In this document: positions 1 to 6,228 of the stretch, piece after piece
How the letters are laid out: every line of letters begins with the position of its first letter
How positions within the stretch are numbered: the stretch's first letter is position 1
Assembly: GCA_947630885.1 (NCBI GenBank)
Contig: CANRJI010000031.1
Span: forward strand, 1 to 10,078
Length of the DNA: 10,078 bases
Reading direction: 5' to 3'
DNA from: an uncultured Bacilli bacterium
GTDB lineage: Bacteria > Bacillota_I > Bacilli_A > RF39 > UBA660
Translations under genes and position numbers: made by a program
The notes under the pieces: model-generated
Database searches by the model: none
Told to the model about the DNA's origin: nothing
What the model saw: the letters and a program-made list of their open reading frames with translations, nothing else

Positions 1-55
1 AAAAAATTTGTCTTCTCAGAAAGCAAAAAAACAATAGAAAGGAATGATGGTTAAT

Positions 56-1105
56 ATGCCAAATGAAATTATTGCCATTTTAGCTGCCACTACAAGTGCC
101 GTATTAGGAAATATAAGTGCATTTATCTTAACTCATAAAATAAAAAATAAAATACAATTTCATCGTCTCAACGTTTTAGAAAACTGCGAAATCATCGCCC
201 CACCAAAATTATCTAGTCAAAACTTTTCTTTAGTTGATTACCCTGAAAGTTTAGGAGAATATCGTCAAGAAGTAATGCACTTTGTTGAAACTTTGCAAAA
301 AAATTTAACAGAAGACCAATTAACTAGAACTTATAACAATATTAAAAATTTACGCATCGATGAAAATGCTTTACTTCATCTTTATCGTATTTGTGGGCTA
401 TATAGAGCCTCTAATAATACTATCACCATGTCTACTCAAAAAGTTAACCTACCTTTTGGAATAAAATTATACTTTTTTTCAGACATAGATAAATCATTAA
501 TGTCATATCACGAACTATTTCACATGGCTAGCACTACATACAAAGGTGACGAATATTTTATGGGATTTAGCCAAAGAAATATTGGAGATGGCATAAATGA
601 GGGATATACTGACTTACTAGTAGCCAGATATTTTAGTAATTATTCCAAAAATATAGGATATAAACTAGAAGCAAATTTTGCTTCACTTACCGAACAAATT
701 ATTGGACAAGAAAAAATGACCGATGCCTACTTCAAAAGTGATTTATTAACTTTAATAACCGAATTAGAAAATTACACAGATAGAGAAAAAGCAAGACAAT
801 ACCTTTCCGATTTAGATATTGTTACAGCCTTCCGCCGCAAGCAATTTTTATTAACCGATAGCGACAAATCTAAATTACTCGAATCATATAACAAAATTAA
901 AGTTATTTTATATGAAGCATATTCAAAAAAACTAGACAAAGAATTATCAAATAATAACCTAACAGCAGCTGAATATTCAAAGTGCATGAATAGTTTTATC
1001 GAAAGTCTATCAAAATATGACTATTTAATTGTTAAAGACATGAAAAAACTAAATACAAGCCAAAATTCAGTTGCAGTAACACAAAATTCTCAAAAGCATC
1101 GCTAA
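56..1105 (+). CDS. Membrane-anchored putative zinc metallopeptidase, family unknown
   Basis: I do not recognise this protein. Counting from the ATG at 56 it has 349 residues. Residues about 4-27 form one hydrophobic segment followed by basic residues (HKIKNK), which looks like an N-terminal membrane anchor or uncleaved signal. The rest is soluble and charged. Residues 152-156 read HELFH, a perfect HExxH zinc motif, and about 25 residues later comes N181-E182-G-Y-T185-D186. This spacing resembles gluzincins, where a downstream Glu is the third zinc ligand, so a zinc peptidase role is likely; the substrate is unknown. Start choice: the Shine-Dalgarno AGAAAGGA (36-43) touches the in-frame ATGs at 44 and 47, so 56 is better spaced; 44 remains possible. 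The Lys/Asn/Ser-rich tail looks disordered. No promoter is visible in the 43 bases before it. Confidence 0.7.
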   Translation: MPNEIIAILAATTSAVLGNISAFILTHKIKNKIQFHRLNVLENCEIIAPPKLSSQNFSLVDYPESLGEYRQEVMHFVETLQKNLTEDQLTRTYNNIKNLRIDENALLHLYRICGLYRASNNTITMSTQKVNLPFGIKLYFFSDIDKSLMSYHELFHMASTTYKGDEYFMGFSQRNIGDGINEGYTDLLVARYFSNYSKNIGYKLEANFASLTEQIIGQEKMTDAYFKSDLLTLITELENYTDREKARQYLSDLDIVTAFRRKQFLLTDSDKSKLLESYNKIKVILYEAYSKKLDKELSNNNLTAAEYSKCMNSFIESLSKYDYLIVKDMKKLNTSQNSVAVTQNSQKHR

Positions 1106-1118
1106 ACTTCCCAAAAGA

Positions 1119-1127
1119 TGATATAAT
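1119..1127 (+). promoter_or_regulatory. Extended -10 promoter of cysS operon
   Basis: TGATATAAT is a perfect TGn-TATAAT extended -10 element. No convincing -35 box lies 16-18 bases upstream, which extended -10 promoters can do without. Transcription would start near 1134, giving a leader of about 57 bases before cysS. That leader is too short for a T-box riboswitch. A second TATAAT at 1171-1176 is too close to the ribosome binding site to be useful. Confidence 0.5.
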
Positions 1128-1190
1128 AATTTCAAGAAATTCACATATTTAGACCATAATTTAATAATAATATAATAACTGGAGGTACAC

Positions 1191-2507
1191 ATGAAAATAT
1201 ATAATTCACTAACTGATAAAAAAGAAGAATTTATTCCATTACAAGAAGGAAAAGTTACCATGTATGTATGTGGTCCTACCGTCTATAACTATGTTCATAT
1301 TGGCAATATGCGACCTGTCATAACTTTTGATATGGTATATAAATACTTCAAATACTTAGGTTATGATGTACTATATGCTTCAAACTTTACCGATGTTAAT
1401 CCTAAAATAATTAAAGCTGCTGAAGAACTCGGTATCAGTGAAAGAGAAGTCGCTGATAAATTCATTAAAGCCTATTTAGATGACCTTCAAAACTATAATT
1501 GTGCTGATATCGACTATCGTCCTCGTGTCATTGATCACATTGAAGACATCTTTAATTTCATAACCAAATTAATTGAAAAAGACTATGCCTATATTGTCGA
1601 TGGCGATGTCTATTTCCGTGTTTCTAAAATTAAAGACTACGGTATTCTATCAAATCAAGATATTAATGATCTCATATCAGGGTCACGCGTCGATATTGAT
1701 GAAAAAAAAGAAAATCCTCTCGATTTTGCCTTGTGGCGTAAAACCGATAAAGGAGAAAACTTTGATAGTCCATGGAGTAAAGGTATTCCTGGTTGGCATA
1801 CCGAATGTGTCGTTATGATTAATAAATTATTTGGCCCTAAAATAGATATTCATGCTGGTGGTGTCGACTTAAAGTTTCCTCATCATGAAAATGAAATTGC
1901 CCAAAGTATAGCTTTAAATAATAATTATATTGCTAATTATTGGATGCATAATGGCCATATTAATATTAATAATGAAAAAATGAGTAAATCTTTAAATAAT
2001 TTTATCTTAGCGAAAGACTTTATCAAAGAGCATTCCCCAAATATTATAAAACTTGCTATCTTTACTACTCATTATCGCCTACCAATTAATTTTACTGATA
2101 AAGTTTTTGAAGATGCTCAAAATATTGATAACAAAATATCTTCTGTTCTCAAAAATGCTAATCTTTACTTAAACGTACATAATCTTCATAAAATCGATAA
2201 AAATACTAAAGATAGTACTTTTGAAGAATATATGAATGATGACTTTAATACCCCAAATGTCATAACCTATCTTTTAAGTCTCGTTAAAGAACTAAATCAA
2301 GAATTACGTAATAATGGCGATAACATTTTACTACTAACTAATAAAATTATGACTATTACTTCTATTCTTGGTCTAGAATATGCTTGTCCAGAATTAACCG
2401 AAAGTCAAAAAGATACATATCAAAGATGGCTTGAAGCTAGAAATAATAAAGATTTTGAAAAAGCTGATTTATATCGTACTAAACTAACTAAAGAAAATAT
2501 GTTGTAA
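1191..2507 (+). CDS. cysS: Cysteinyl-tRNA synthetase
   Basis: Class I synthetase that charges tRNA-Cys with cysteine in the cytoplasm. The protein has 438 residues. The ATP site motifs are H36-I-G-N39 (the HIGH box in its usual CysRS form, inside CGPTVYNYVHIGN) and K263-MSKS-267. The four zinc ligands that select cysteine are all present: C27, C206 (in WHTEC), H231 and E235 (in PHHENE), matching C28/C209/H234/E238 of the E. coli enzyme. The C-terminal helical anticodon-binding region is recognisable (EARNNKDFEKADLYR), but the protein stops at about the point where most family members continue with a short conserved tail (GI-L-DT-x-G-x-x-W), so it looks about 10-15 residues short. Ribosome binding site GGAGGT at 1181-1186, 4 bases before ATG. 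It is followed after 10 bases by the YugP-like gene, so the two are cotranscribed. Confidence 0.97.
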   Translation: MKIYNSLTDKKEEFIPLQEGKVTMYVCGPTVYNYVHIGNMRPVITFDMVYKYFKYLGYDVLYASNFTDVNPKIIKAAEELGISEREVADKFIKAYLDDLQNYNCADIDYRPRVIDHIEDIFNFITKLIEKDYAYIVDGDVYFRVSKIKDYGILSNQDINDLISGSRVDIDEKKENPLDFALWRKTDKGENFDSPWSKGIPGWHTECVVMINKLFGPKIDIHAGGVDLKFPHHENEIAQSIALNNNYIANYWMHNGHININNEKMSKSLNNFILAKDFIKEHSPNIIKLAIFTTHYRLPINFTDKVFEDAQNIDNKISSVLKNANLYLNVHNLHKIDKNTKDSTFEEYMNDDFNTPNVITYLLSLVKELNQELRNNGDNILLLTNKIMTITSILGLEYACPELTESQKDTYQRWLEARNNKDFEKADLYRTKLTKENML

Positions 2508-2517
2508 GGAGGTAATT

Positions 2518-3210
2518 ATGTACTTTTTTTCCTATATCAATTATGATTACTTAATTTGGATAGGGTTAATCATAACAATAATAGCCCAAATAAGAGTTTC
2601 AAGCGCTTATAGTAAATACAAAAAAATATTAAACAAAAAAGATTTAACAGGATATGATGTTGCCCGCAAAATACTAGATAAAAATAATCTCGATAACGTC
2701 ATTATCTTAGAAACACAAGGTAACTTATCAGATCATTATGATCCAACGAAAAAAGTAGTCAAACTATCAACGGACATATATCATGGATCTAGTATTGCAT
2801 CCGCTGCAGTTGCCGCTCACGAATGTGGCCATGCTATTCAAGATAAAGTTGGTTATAAACCAATGCGTATCCGAAGTATCATTGTTCCAACTGTCAATAT
2901 TTGTACTAAACTAGGATATTTCGCTATCATTATTGGTGCCATCTTTTCTTATACTTTAGTCGAAGTTGGTATCATCTTACTATCTAGTATGCTCCTCTTT
3001 CAATTAGTTACATTACCTGTCGAATTTAATGCCTCAAAAAGAGCTATGCAAGAGTTAGAAGCATGCAAATTACTCGAGAAAGATGAAAAAAAATCTGCTA
3101 AAAGTATGCTTGGAGCAGCGGCTTTTACCTATGTTGCATCAGTTCTAACGGCTTTACTTCAAATCCTTCGATTATTCCTAATCTTCGGAGGAAATCGCCG
3201 CCGTCGTTAA
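2518..3210 (+). CDS. yugP: YugP-like neutral zinc metallopeptidase, membrane protein
   Basis: Integral membrane zinc peptidase of the YugP family (DUF-type family related to M48 proteases); physiological substrate unknown. The 230 residues hold an N-terminal transmembrane helix (about 10-29), a soluble part with H101-ECG-H105 (the HExxH zinc site), two adjacent hydrophobic stretches (about 125-165), and a C-terminal hydrophobic helix (about 200-222) ending in an arginine-rich tail. E169 in the sequence EFNASKRA fits the third zinc ligand, as in the E-x-x-A-[DS] motif of M48-type enzymes. The ribosome binding site AAGGAGGT (2506-2513) overlaps the cysS stop codon, so translation is probably coupled. 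A strong terminator follows at 3242-3291. In better known Firmicutes cysS is usually next to a Mini-III RNase gene, so this partner is unusual. Confidence 0.88.
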   Translation: MYFFSYINYDYLIWIGLIITIIAQIRVSSAYSKYKKILNKKDLTGYDVARKILDKNNLDNVIILETQGNLSDHYDPTKKVVKLSTDIYHGSSIASAAVAAHECGHAIQDKVGYKPMRIRSIIVPTVNICTKLGYFAIIIGAIFSYTLVEVGIILLSSMLLFQLVTLPVEFNASKRAMQELEACKLLEKDEKKSAKSMLGAAAFTYVASVLTALLQILRLFLIFGGNRRRR

Positions 3211-3241
3211 AATTATCGCAAATTACAAGTAATTTGCTCAG

Positions 3242-3291
3242 GCCGTTGACAAAGTCGGTTTTTCAAACCGGCTTTGTCAATCGGCTTTTTT
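3242..3291 (+). terminator. Intrinsic terminator of the cysS-yugP operon
   Basis: The left arm at 3242-3261 pairs with 3265-3285 over about 20 base pairs, with one bulged base (the T at 3281 side) and one G-U pair, a 3-base loop, and six T residues (3286-3291) after it. It lies about 30 bases after the yugP-like stop codon. It is the strongest terminator in the window, and its left arm overlaps the inner inverted repeat at 3239-3253. Confidence 0.88.
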
Positions 3292-3310
3292 AATCTCCCA
3301 CTTTAGTACT

Positions 3311-3358
3311 AAAAAAAGAGTGAATTTGAATTTTTAATATCAAATAACACTCAATTTT
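3311..3358. repeat. Central imperfect hairpin of the inverted-repeat element
   Basis: GAGTG (3318-3322) pairs with CACTC (3348-3352), and inside it TTTGA (3325-3329) pairs with TCAAA (3340-3344). The stem is flanked by an A-run on the left (3311-3317) and T-rich sequence on the right, so a weak bidirectional terminator is possible. The remaining bases up to 3414 are AT-rich and show nothing else I can name. Confidence 0.35.
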
Positions 3359-3430
3359 TAACTTTCTCTTCCACTTTTAGAATTTTCAAATTTTGGTTTT
3401 TACTAAAAATGTAGTTTGTCAACAGTCTGC

Positions 3431-3457
3431 GCAAATTACAAGTAATTTGCTTTTTTT
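3431..3457 (+). terminator. Second palindrome copy with T-tract, terminator-like
   Basis: GCAAATTA (3431-3438) pairs with TAATTTGC (3443-3450) around the loop CAAG and is followed by seven T residues (3451-3457). The identical palindrome at 3218-3237 has no T-run. The stem is short and AT-rich, so termination would be weak. It ends about 35 bases before the engB start. Confidence 0.5.
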
Positions 3458-3475
3458 ATTTTAATATGATACAAT
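3447..3475 (+). promoter_or_regulatory. Probable engB promoter
   Basis: TTGCTT (3447-3452), a 17-base spacer, and TACAAT (3470-3475) preceded by TGA, giving the extended -10 form TGnTACAAT. The predicted start of transcription near 3482 lies after the upstream ATG at 3474, which supports translation from 3492. The -35 box overlaps the right-hand palindrome of the inverted-repeat element, so the element's edge supplies part of this promoter. Confidence 0.5.
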
Positions 3476-3491
3476 GAGACCGGTGAAATTT

Positions 3492-4076
3492 ATGAAAATT
3501 AATACTGTTGAATTAATCATATCTGCAGTTCGTGAGAGTCAATACCCTACTGATAACAAAAGTGAATTTTTATTAGTCGGACGAAGTAATGTTGGTAAAA
3601 GTAGTTTTATCAACACCATTATCAATAGAAAAAGTTTTGCTCGCACTTCAGCAACACCAGGCAAAACGCAAACTCTAAATTTCTACAAAATAAATGACGA
3701 ATTTTATCTTGTCGATGCTCCTGGTTATGGCTTTGCTAAAGTAAGAAATAATCTCAAAAAAAAATTTGGATTAATAATTGAAAACTATTTAAAATCGCGT
3801 AACAATCTTAAAATGGTCTTTCTTCTAGTCGATTTTCGACATAAACTTGCCGAAGATGATTTACTTATGTATAATTATTTAAAATATTATCATATTCCAG
3901 TAACCATTATTTGTACTAAAGTTGATAAAGTATCAAAAAATAGCCATGACAAAAATAAAAGAGCCATTCTTAAAGATTTTGGTTTAAATGATGACCAAAA
4001 TATTATTCTCTTTTCTAGTATAACCAAAACAGGACGAAATGAAGTATATGATGAAATTACGAAATATTTAAGTTAA
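3492..4076 (+). CDS. engB: Ribosome-assembly GTP-binding protein EngB (YsxC)
   Basis: Essential TrmE-Era-type GTPase needed for late assembly of the large ribosomal subunit. Of 194 residues, those that bind nucleotide are all visible: G1 GRSNVGKS (30-37), the switch region ARTSATPGKTQT (50-61), G3 DAPGYG (75-80), G4 TKVD (142-145) and G5 SSITK near the C-terminus. Sequence and length match B. subtilis YsxC closely (ISAVxxxQYP at the start, LNFY, FLKYY). Start choice: an in-frame ATG at 3474 would add six residues, but the family starts at MKI or MKV, the promoter's -10 box overlaps 3474, and a weak GGTGAA site (3482-3487) precedes 3492. In Bacillus this gene follows lon; here lon is not next to it. 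Confidence 0.96.
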   Translation: MKINTVELIISAVRESQYPTDNKSEFLLVGRSNVGKSSFINTIINRKSFARTSATPGKTQTLNFYKINDEFYLVDAPGYGFAKVRNNLKKKFGLIIENYLKSRNNLKMVFLLVDFRHKLAEDDLLMYNYLKYYHIPVTIICTKVDKVSKNSHDKNKRAILKDFGLNDDQNIILFSSITKTGRNEVYDEITKYLS

Positions 4077-4122
4077 AGTTTCCTTTTTCATCTTTTTTCA
4101 TAAATTACTATGGAAGTGTTAT

Positions 4123-4575
4123 ATGATTATAAGTAAAGAAGATGAATGTTATATTATTAAATTGTTAGGGAATAACGTCAATTTACATAATGAAAAAGAA
4201 CTAGAAAAATTAATTACCAAAATCATTGAAAAAATCACCACTAAAGAAGATTTAAATAATGTCATTGATTTCCATTTCTATCAAAACAATAATTATGGAA
4301 CCATTATTAAAGTAAACCATTATCAAATTCCTATCCTACCTAATGATGATAAAACTGTCAAAATAACCATTCACACTAATACTCTCTTTCTTTATAAAAT
4401 AGATTACATGAACATCAAAAAATCCGATCAAAAGAGTATCTATTATTATAAAGGTAATTTTTATCTCGAAATCAAAGACAATATCAAAGAAAAAAACTAT
4501 CTAAATTTACTTGAACTTTCTGATGTAATCTATGAAGAATCATATGACATCATAAGTGCTGGAATAAAAATCTAG
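4123..4575 (+). CDS. Hypothetical protein between engB and der
   Basis: An unrecognised 150-residue protein. It is Lys/Asn/Ile-rich like its neighbours, has no signal peptide, no membrane segment, no Cys pair and no nucleotide-binding motif. Predicted make-up from the sequence: a short beta-strand start (CYIIKLLG), an amphipathic charged helix (about 22-45), then alternating strands with aromatic residues (FHFY, IKVNHYQI, VKITIHTNTLFLYKI, IYYYKGNFYLEI), then a final helix. This looks like a small alpha/beta cytosolic domain. The ribosome binding site GGAAGTG (4112-4118) lies 4 bases before ATG. It follows engB by 46 bases with no terminator visible between, so the two may be cotranscribed. 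Stop codon TAG. The function is unknown; its position between two ribosome-assembly GTPases is suggestive only. Confidence 0.75.
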   Translation: MIISKEDECYIIKLLGNNVNLHNEKELEKLITKIIEKITTKEDLNNVIDFHFYQNNNYGTIIKVNHYQIPILPNDDKTVKITIHTNTLFLYKIDYMNIKKSDQKSIYYYKGNFYLEIKDNIKEKNYLNLLELSDVIYEESYDIISAGIKI

Positions 4576-4592
4576 TATTTTTTTTTATTTTC

Positions 4593-4601
4593 TGTTATAA
4601 T
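4593..4601 (+). promoter_or_regulatory. Extended -10 promoter of der
   Basis: TGTTATAAT is a perfect TGn-TATAAT extended -10 element, with a T-rich tract (4576-4591) just upstream and no good -35 box. Transcription would begin near 4608, giving a leader of about 17 bases that holds the ribosome binding site AGAGGTGA (4611-4618). Confidence 0.55.
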
Positions 4602-4624
4602 AAATGGCGAAGAGGTGACTATAT

Positions 4625-5935
4625 ATGCGAACTCCAACTGTAGCAATTGTCGGAAGACCAAATGTCGGCAAATCAACTATATTTAATAAACTAATCGGAA
4701 AAAAAGTTTCCATCATCGAAGATACACCTGGTGTCACAAGAGATCGAATATATGGAACCGTAAATTATGATAATCATAAGTTTCATTTAATTGATACTGG
4801 TGGTATCGATGTTTCCGAAGAAGATTTTAATAGTGAAATTATCGTTCAAGCTAATATTGCCATTGACGAATCAGATGTTATTATCTTTGTTGTCGATGGA
4901 CTAGAAGAACTAAATCAAAACGATTACACAATTAGGGATATCCTTATGAAATCTGGTAAAAGAGTTGTTGTTGCCGTTAATAAGCTCGACAATCAAAAAA
5001 GAGAAGAAAATATCTATAACTACTACGAACTGGGTTTCGAAGAAGTTATTCCCGTAAGTGGTGAACATTCCTTAGGCCTTTCTGATTTATTAGATACCAT
5101 TATCAAAGACTTCCCTGAAATAGAAGATGATAATGAAGAAGATGATGAAATCAAATTCTGTTTTATCGGAAGACCCAACGTTGGAAAAAGTAGTCTTGTC
5201 AATGCCATTTTAAATGAAGAAAAAGTTATTGTTTCCCCTATTGCTGGAACAACACGTGATGCTGTTGACACTAAATTTACCTATAATAAAAAGAAATACG
5301 TTGCTATTGATACCGCAGGTATTCGTAAAAGTGGTAAAGTCTTTGAAAAAATTGAAAAATATTCTGTTTTAAGATCAATGAAAGCTATTGAACGAAGTGA
5401 TGTCTGTCTTCTCGTCATCAACGCTGAAGAAGGCATTATTGAACATGATAAACATATCGCTAGTTATGCTATCGAAGAAGGAAAACCAATTATCATTGTC
5501 GTTAATAAATGGGATACCGTCAAAGATAAAAATGATATTAACTCATTTACCAAATTAGTAAGAGCAGAATTTAAATTCTTATCCTATGCTCCTATAACTT
5601 TCGTTTCTGCCTTAACTAAGAAAAGGATTTTTACCATTATGCCAGAAATCGATAAAGTCTTCGAAAATTCTCATAGAGAAATAAAAACAAACATTCTAAA
5701 CGAAGTAATAAGAGATGCTGTCATGTTAAAATCCCCTCCTTCATACAAAGGAAAACGTCTAAAAATAACATTTTCGCAGCAGACAGGAACAGTACCACCA
5801 AGATTTACCTTCTTTGTTAATAGTGATAAACTAATTCATTTCTCTTATGAAAGATATTTAGAAAACAAAATTAGAGGAAACTTCGATTTTGAAGGAACAC
5901 CAATTATTCTCGAATATCGAAACAAACATGATTAA
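4625..5935 (+). CDS. der: Ribosome-biogenesis GTPase Der (EngA), tandem G domains
   Basis: Essential GTPase with two consecutive G domains and a C-terminal KH-like domain, acting in 50S subunit maturation. The 436 residues match the usual length. Domain 1 has GRPNVGKS (10-17), DTPGVTRD in the switch, DTGG and NKLD. A Glu/Asp-rich acidic linker (EIEDDNEEDDE, about 166-176) joins it to domain 2, which has GRPNVGKS (182-189), AGTTRD, DTAG and NKWD. The KH-like end is recognisable by PPSYKGKRLKI and PPRFTFFVN. The ribosome binding site AGAGGTGA is 6 bases before ATG. It has its own promoter and is followed by a hairpin with a T-run that merges with the start of spoVIF. The neighbourhood der ... 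spoIVA ... HU is conserved in Firmicutes. Confidence 0.97.
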   Translation: MRTPTVAIVGRPNVGKSTIFNKLIGKKVSIIEDTPGVTRDRIYGTVNYDNHKFHLIDTGGIDVSEEDFNSEIIVQANIAIDESDVIIFVVDGLEELNQNDYTIRDILMKSGKRVVVAVNKLDNQKREENIYNYYELGFEEVIPVSGEHSLGLSDLLDTIIKDFPEIEDDNEEDDEIKFCFIGRPNVGKSSLVNAILNEEKVIVSPIAGTTRDAVDTKFTYNKKKYVAIDTAGIRKSGKVFEKIEKYSVLRSMKAIERSDVCLLVINAEEGIIEHDKHIASYAIEEGKPIIIVVNKWDTVKDKNDINSFTKLVRAEFKFLSYAPITFVSALTKKRIFTIMPEIDKVFENSHREIKTNILNEVIRDAVMLKSPPSYKGKRLKITFSQQTGTVPPRFTFFVNSDKLIHFSYERYLENKIRGNFDFEGTPIILEYRNKHD

Positions 5936-5938
5936 TTA

Positions 5939-5965
5939 ACCGAATAAACCTTTTAACATATATTA
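5939..5965 (+). promoter_or_regulatory. Candidate sigma-K-type sporulation promoter for spoVIF
   Basis: AC (5939-5940), a 16-base spacer and CATATATTA (5957-5965) fit the sigma-K consensus AC-N16/17-CATAnnnTA exactly. The -10 also has 7 of the 8 positions of a sigma-E -10 box, but no sigma-E -35 is in place. Transcription would start at about 5971-5972, just at the Shine-Dalgarno. The match is short and AT-rich, so chance is possible. Confidence 0.4.
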
Positions 5966-5982
5966 TGTTAGGAGGTTTTTTT
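5946..5982 (+). terminator. der terminator hairpin that also buries the spoVIF ribosome binding site
   Basis: Bases 5946-5960 pair without gaps with 5964-5978 around the loop TAT, a 15-base-pair stem with two G-U pairs (5952:5972 and 5953:5971). Seven T residues (5976-5982) follow, so it has the form of an intrinsic terminator ending der transcripts. The right arm contains the whole GGAGGT (5971-5976) used by spoVIF, so any RNA that reads through would have that site paired. Confidence 0.65.
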
Positions 5983-6228
5983 ATGAATTTTTCTGATAGT
6001 TTTTTCAAAAAAATTGAAAATAAAACAAATGTCGATAAAAATACCATTCTTTCTCTTGCTAGTAAACTTCAAGGAAGCAATATGAAAGATGAGCAAACAC
6101 TTCGTGAAGTAATCGGAGATTTAGCCAAAATGACAGGTAGAGAGGTATCTAAAGAAAAGGAACAAAAAATAATTGATACCATTATGAATGATAATGTTCC
6201 TAAAGATTTAGATAAATTTATGAAATAA
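5983..6228 (+). CDS. spoVIF: Stage VI sporulation protein F-like small protein
   Basis: An 81-residue protein that I recognise as SpoVIF-like (B. subtilis YjcC), a small protein involved in late spore coat assembly and spore resistance. Family features seen: a start with FFKKIENKTNVDKNTIL, the central MKDEQTLREVI corresponding to the family FKDExTVRxxI, and VSKEKEQKIIDTI followed by NVPKDLDKF. It is all-helical and soluble, with no Cys. Start choice: the ATG at 5983 has GGAGGT (5971-5976) 6 bases upstream; an earlier in-frame start at 5965 lies inside the hairpin and is rejected. The stop codon TAA shares one base with the ATG of the next gene (TAATG), so those two are translationally coupled. 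Its position next to spoIVA supports a sporulation role. I recall that the Bacillus gene depends on sigma-K, which would fit the promoter-like site upstream. Confidence 0.82.
   Translation: MNFSDSFFKKIENKTNVDKNTILSLASKLQGSNMKDEQTLREVIGDLAKMTGREVSKEKEQKIIDTIMNDNVPKDLDKFMK

Larger units (their letters stand above)
3217..3451. repeat. Nested inverted-repeat element, MITE-like
   Basis: This gene-free stretch has a symmetric build. Its ends are two identical 22-base copies (3217-3238 and 3430-3451) of a sequence that is itself palindromic, GCAAATTAC-AA-GTAATTTGC. Immediately inside lie 15-base inverted repeats: 3239-3253 and the complement of 3415-3429 agree at 13 of 15 positions (CAGRCYGTTGACAAA). 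Further in are a terminator hairpin (3242-3291) and a central hairpin (about 3311-3358). Because the end blocks are palindromes, the element also reads as inverted arms of about 37 bases. It encodes no protein. A small non-autonomous mobile element is one reading; stacked terminators that arose by duplication are another. No clear target-site duplication is visible outside it. Confidence 0.5.

Noticed and set aside
1106..1190. T-box riboswitch before cysS
   Set aside because: The leader is only about 57-85 bases and has no stem I anticipator or T-box sequence.
1067..1261. Minus-strand open reading frame across the gap before cysS
   Set aside because: It overlaps the cysS promoter, ribosome site and start, and its content looks like random AT-rich translation.
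3242..3430. Attenuator or riboswitch controlling engB
   Set aside because: The competing arm (3415-3423) is transcribed after the terminator, and engB has its own promoter downstream of the structure.
3217..3451. CRISPR array
   Set aside because: Only two copies of the palindrome, about 190 bases apart, with no regular spacers and no cas genes.
5023..5271. Minus-strand open reading frame inside der
   Set aside because: It is a shadow of the der coding strand with serine-rich, non-protein-like composition and no ribosome binding site.
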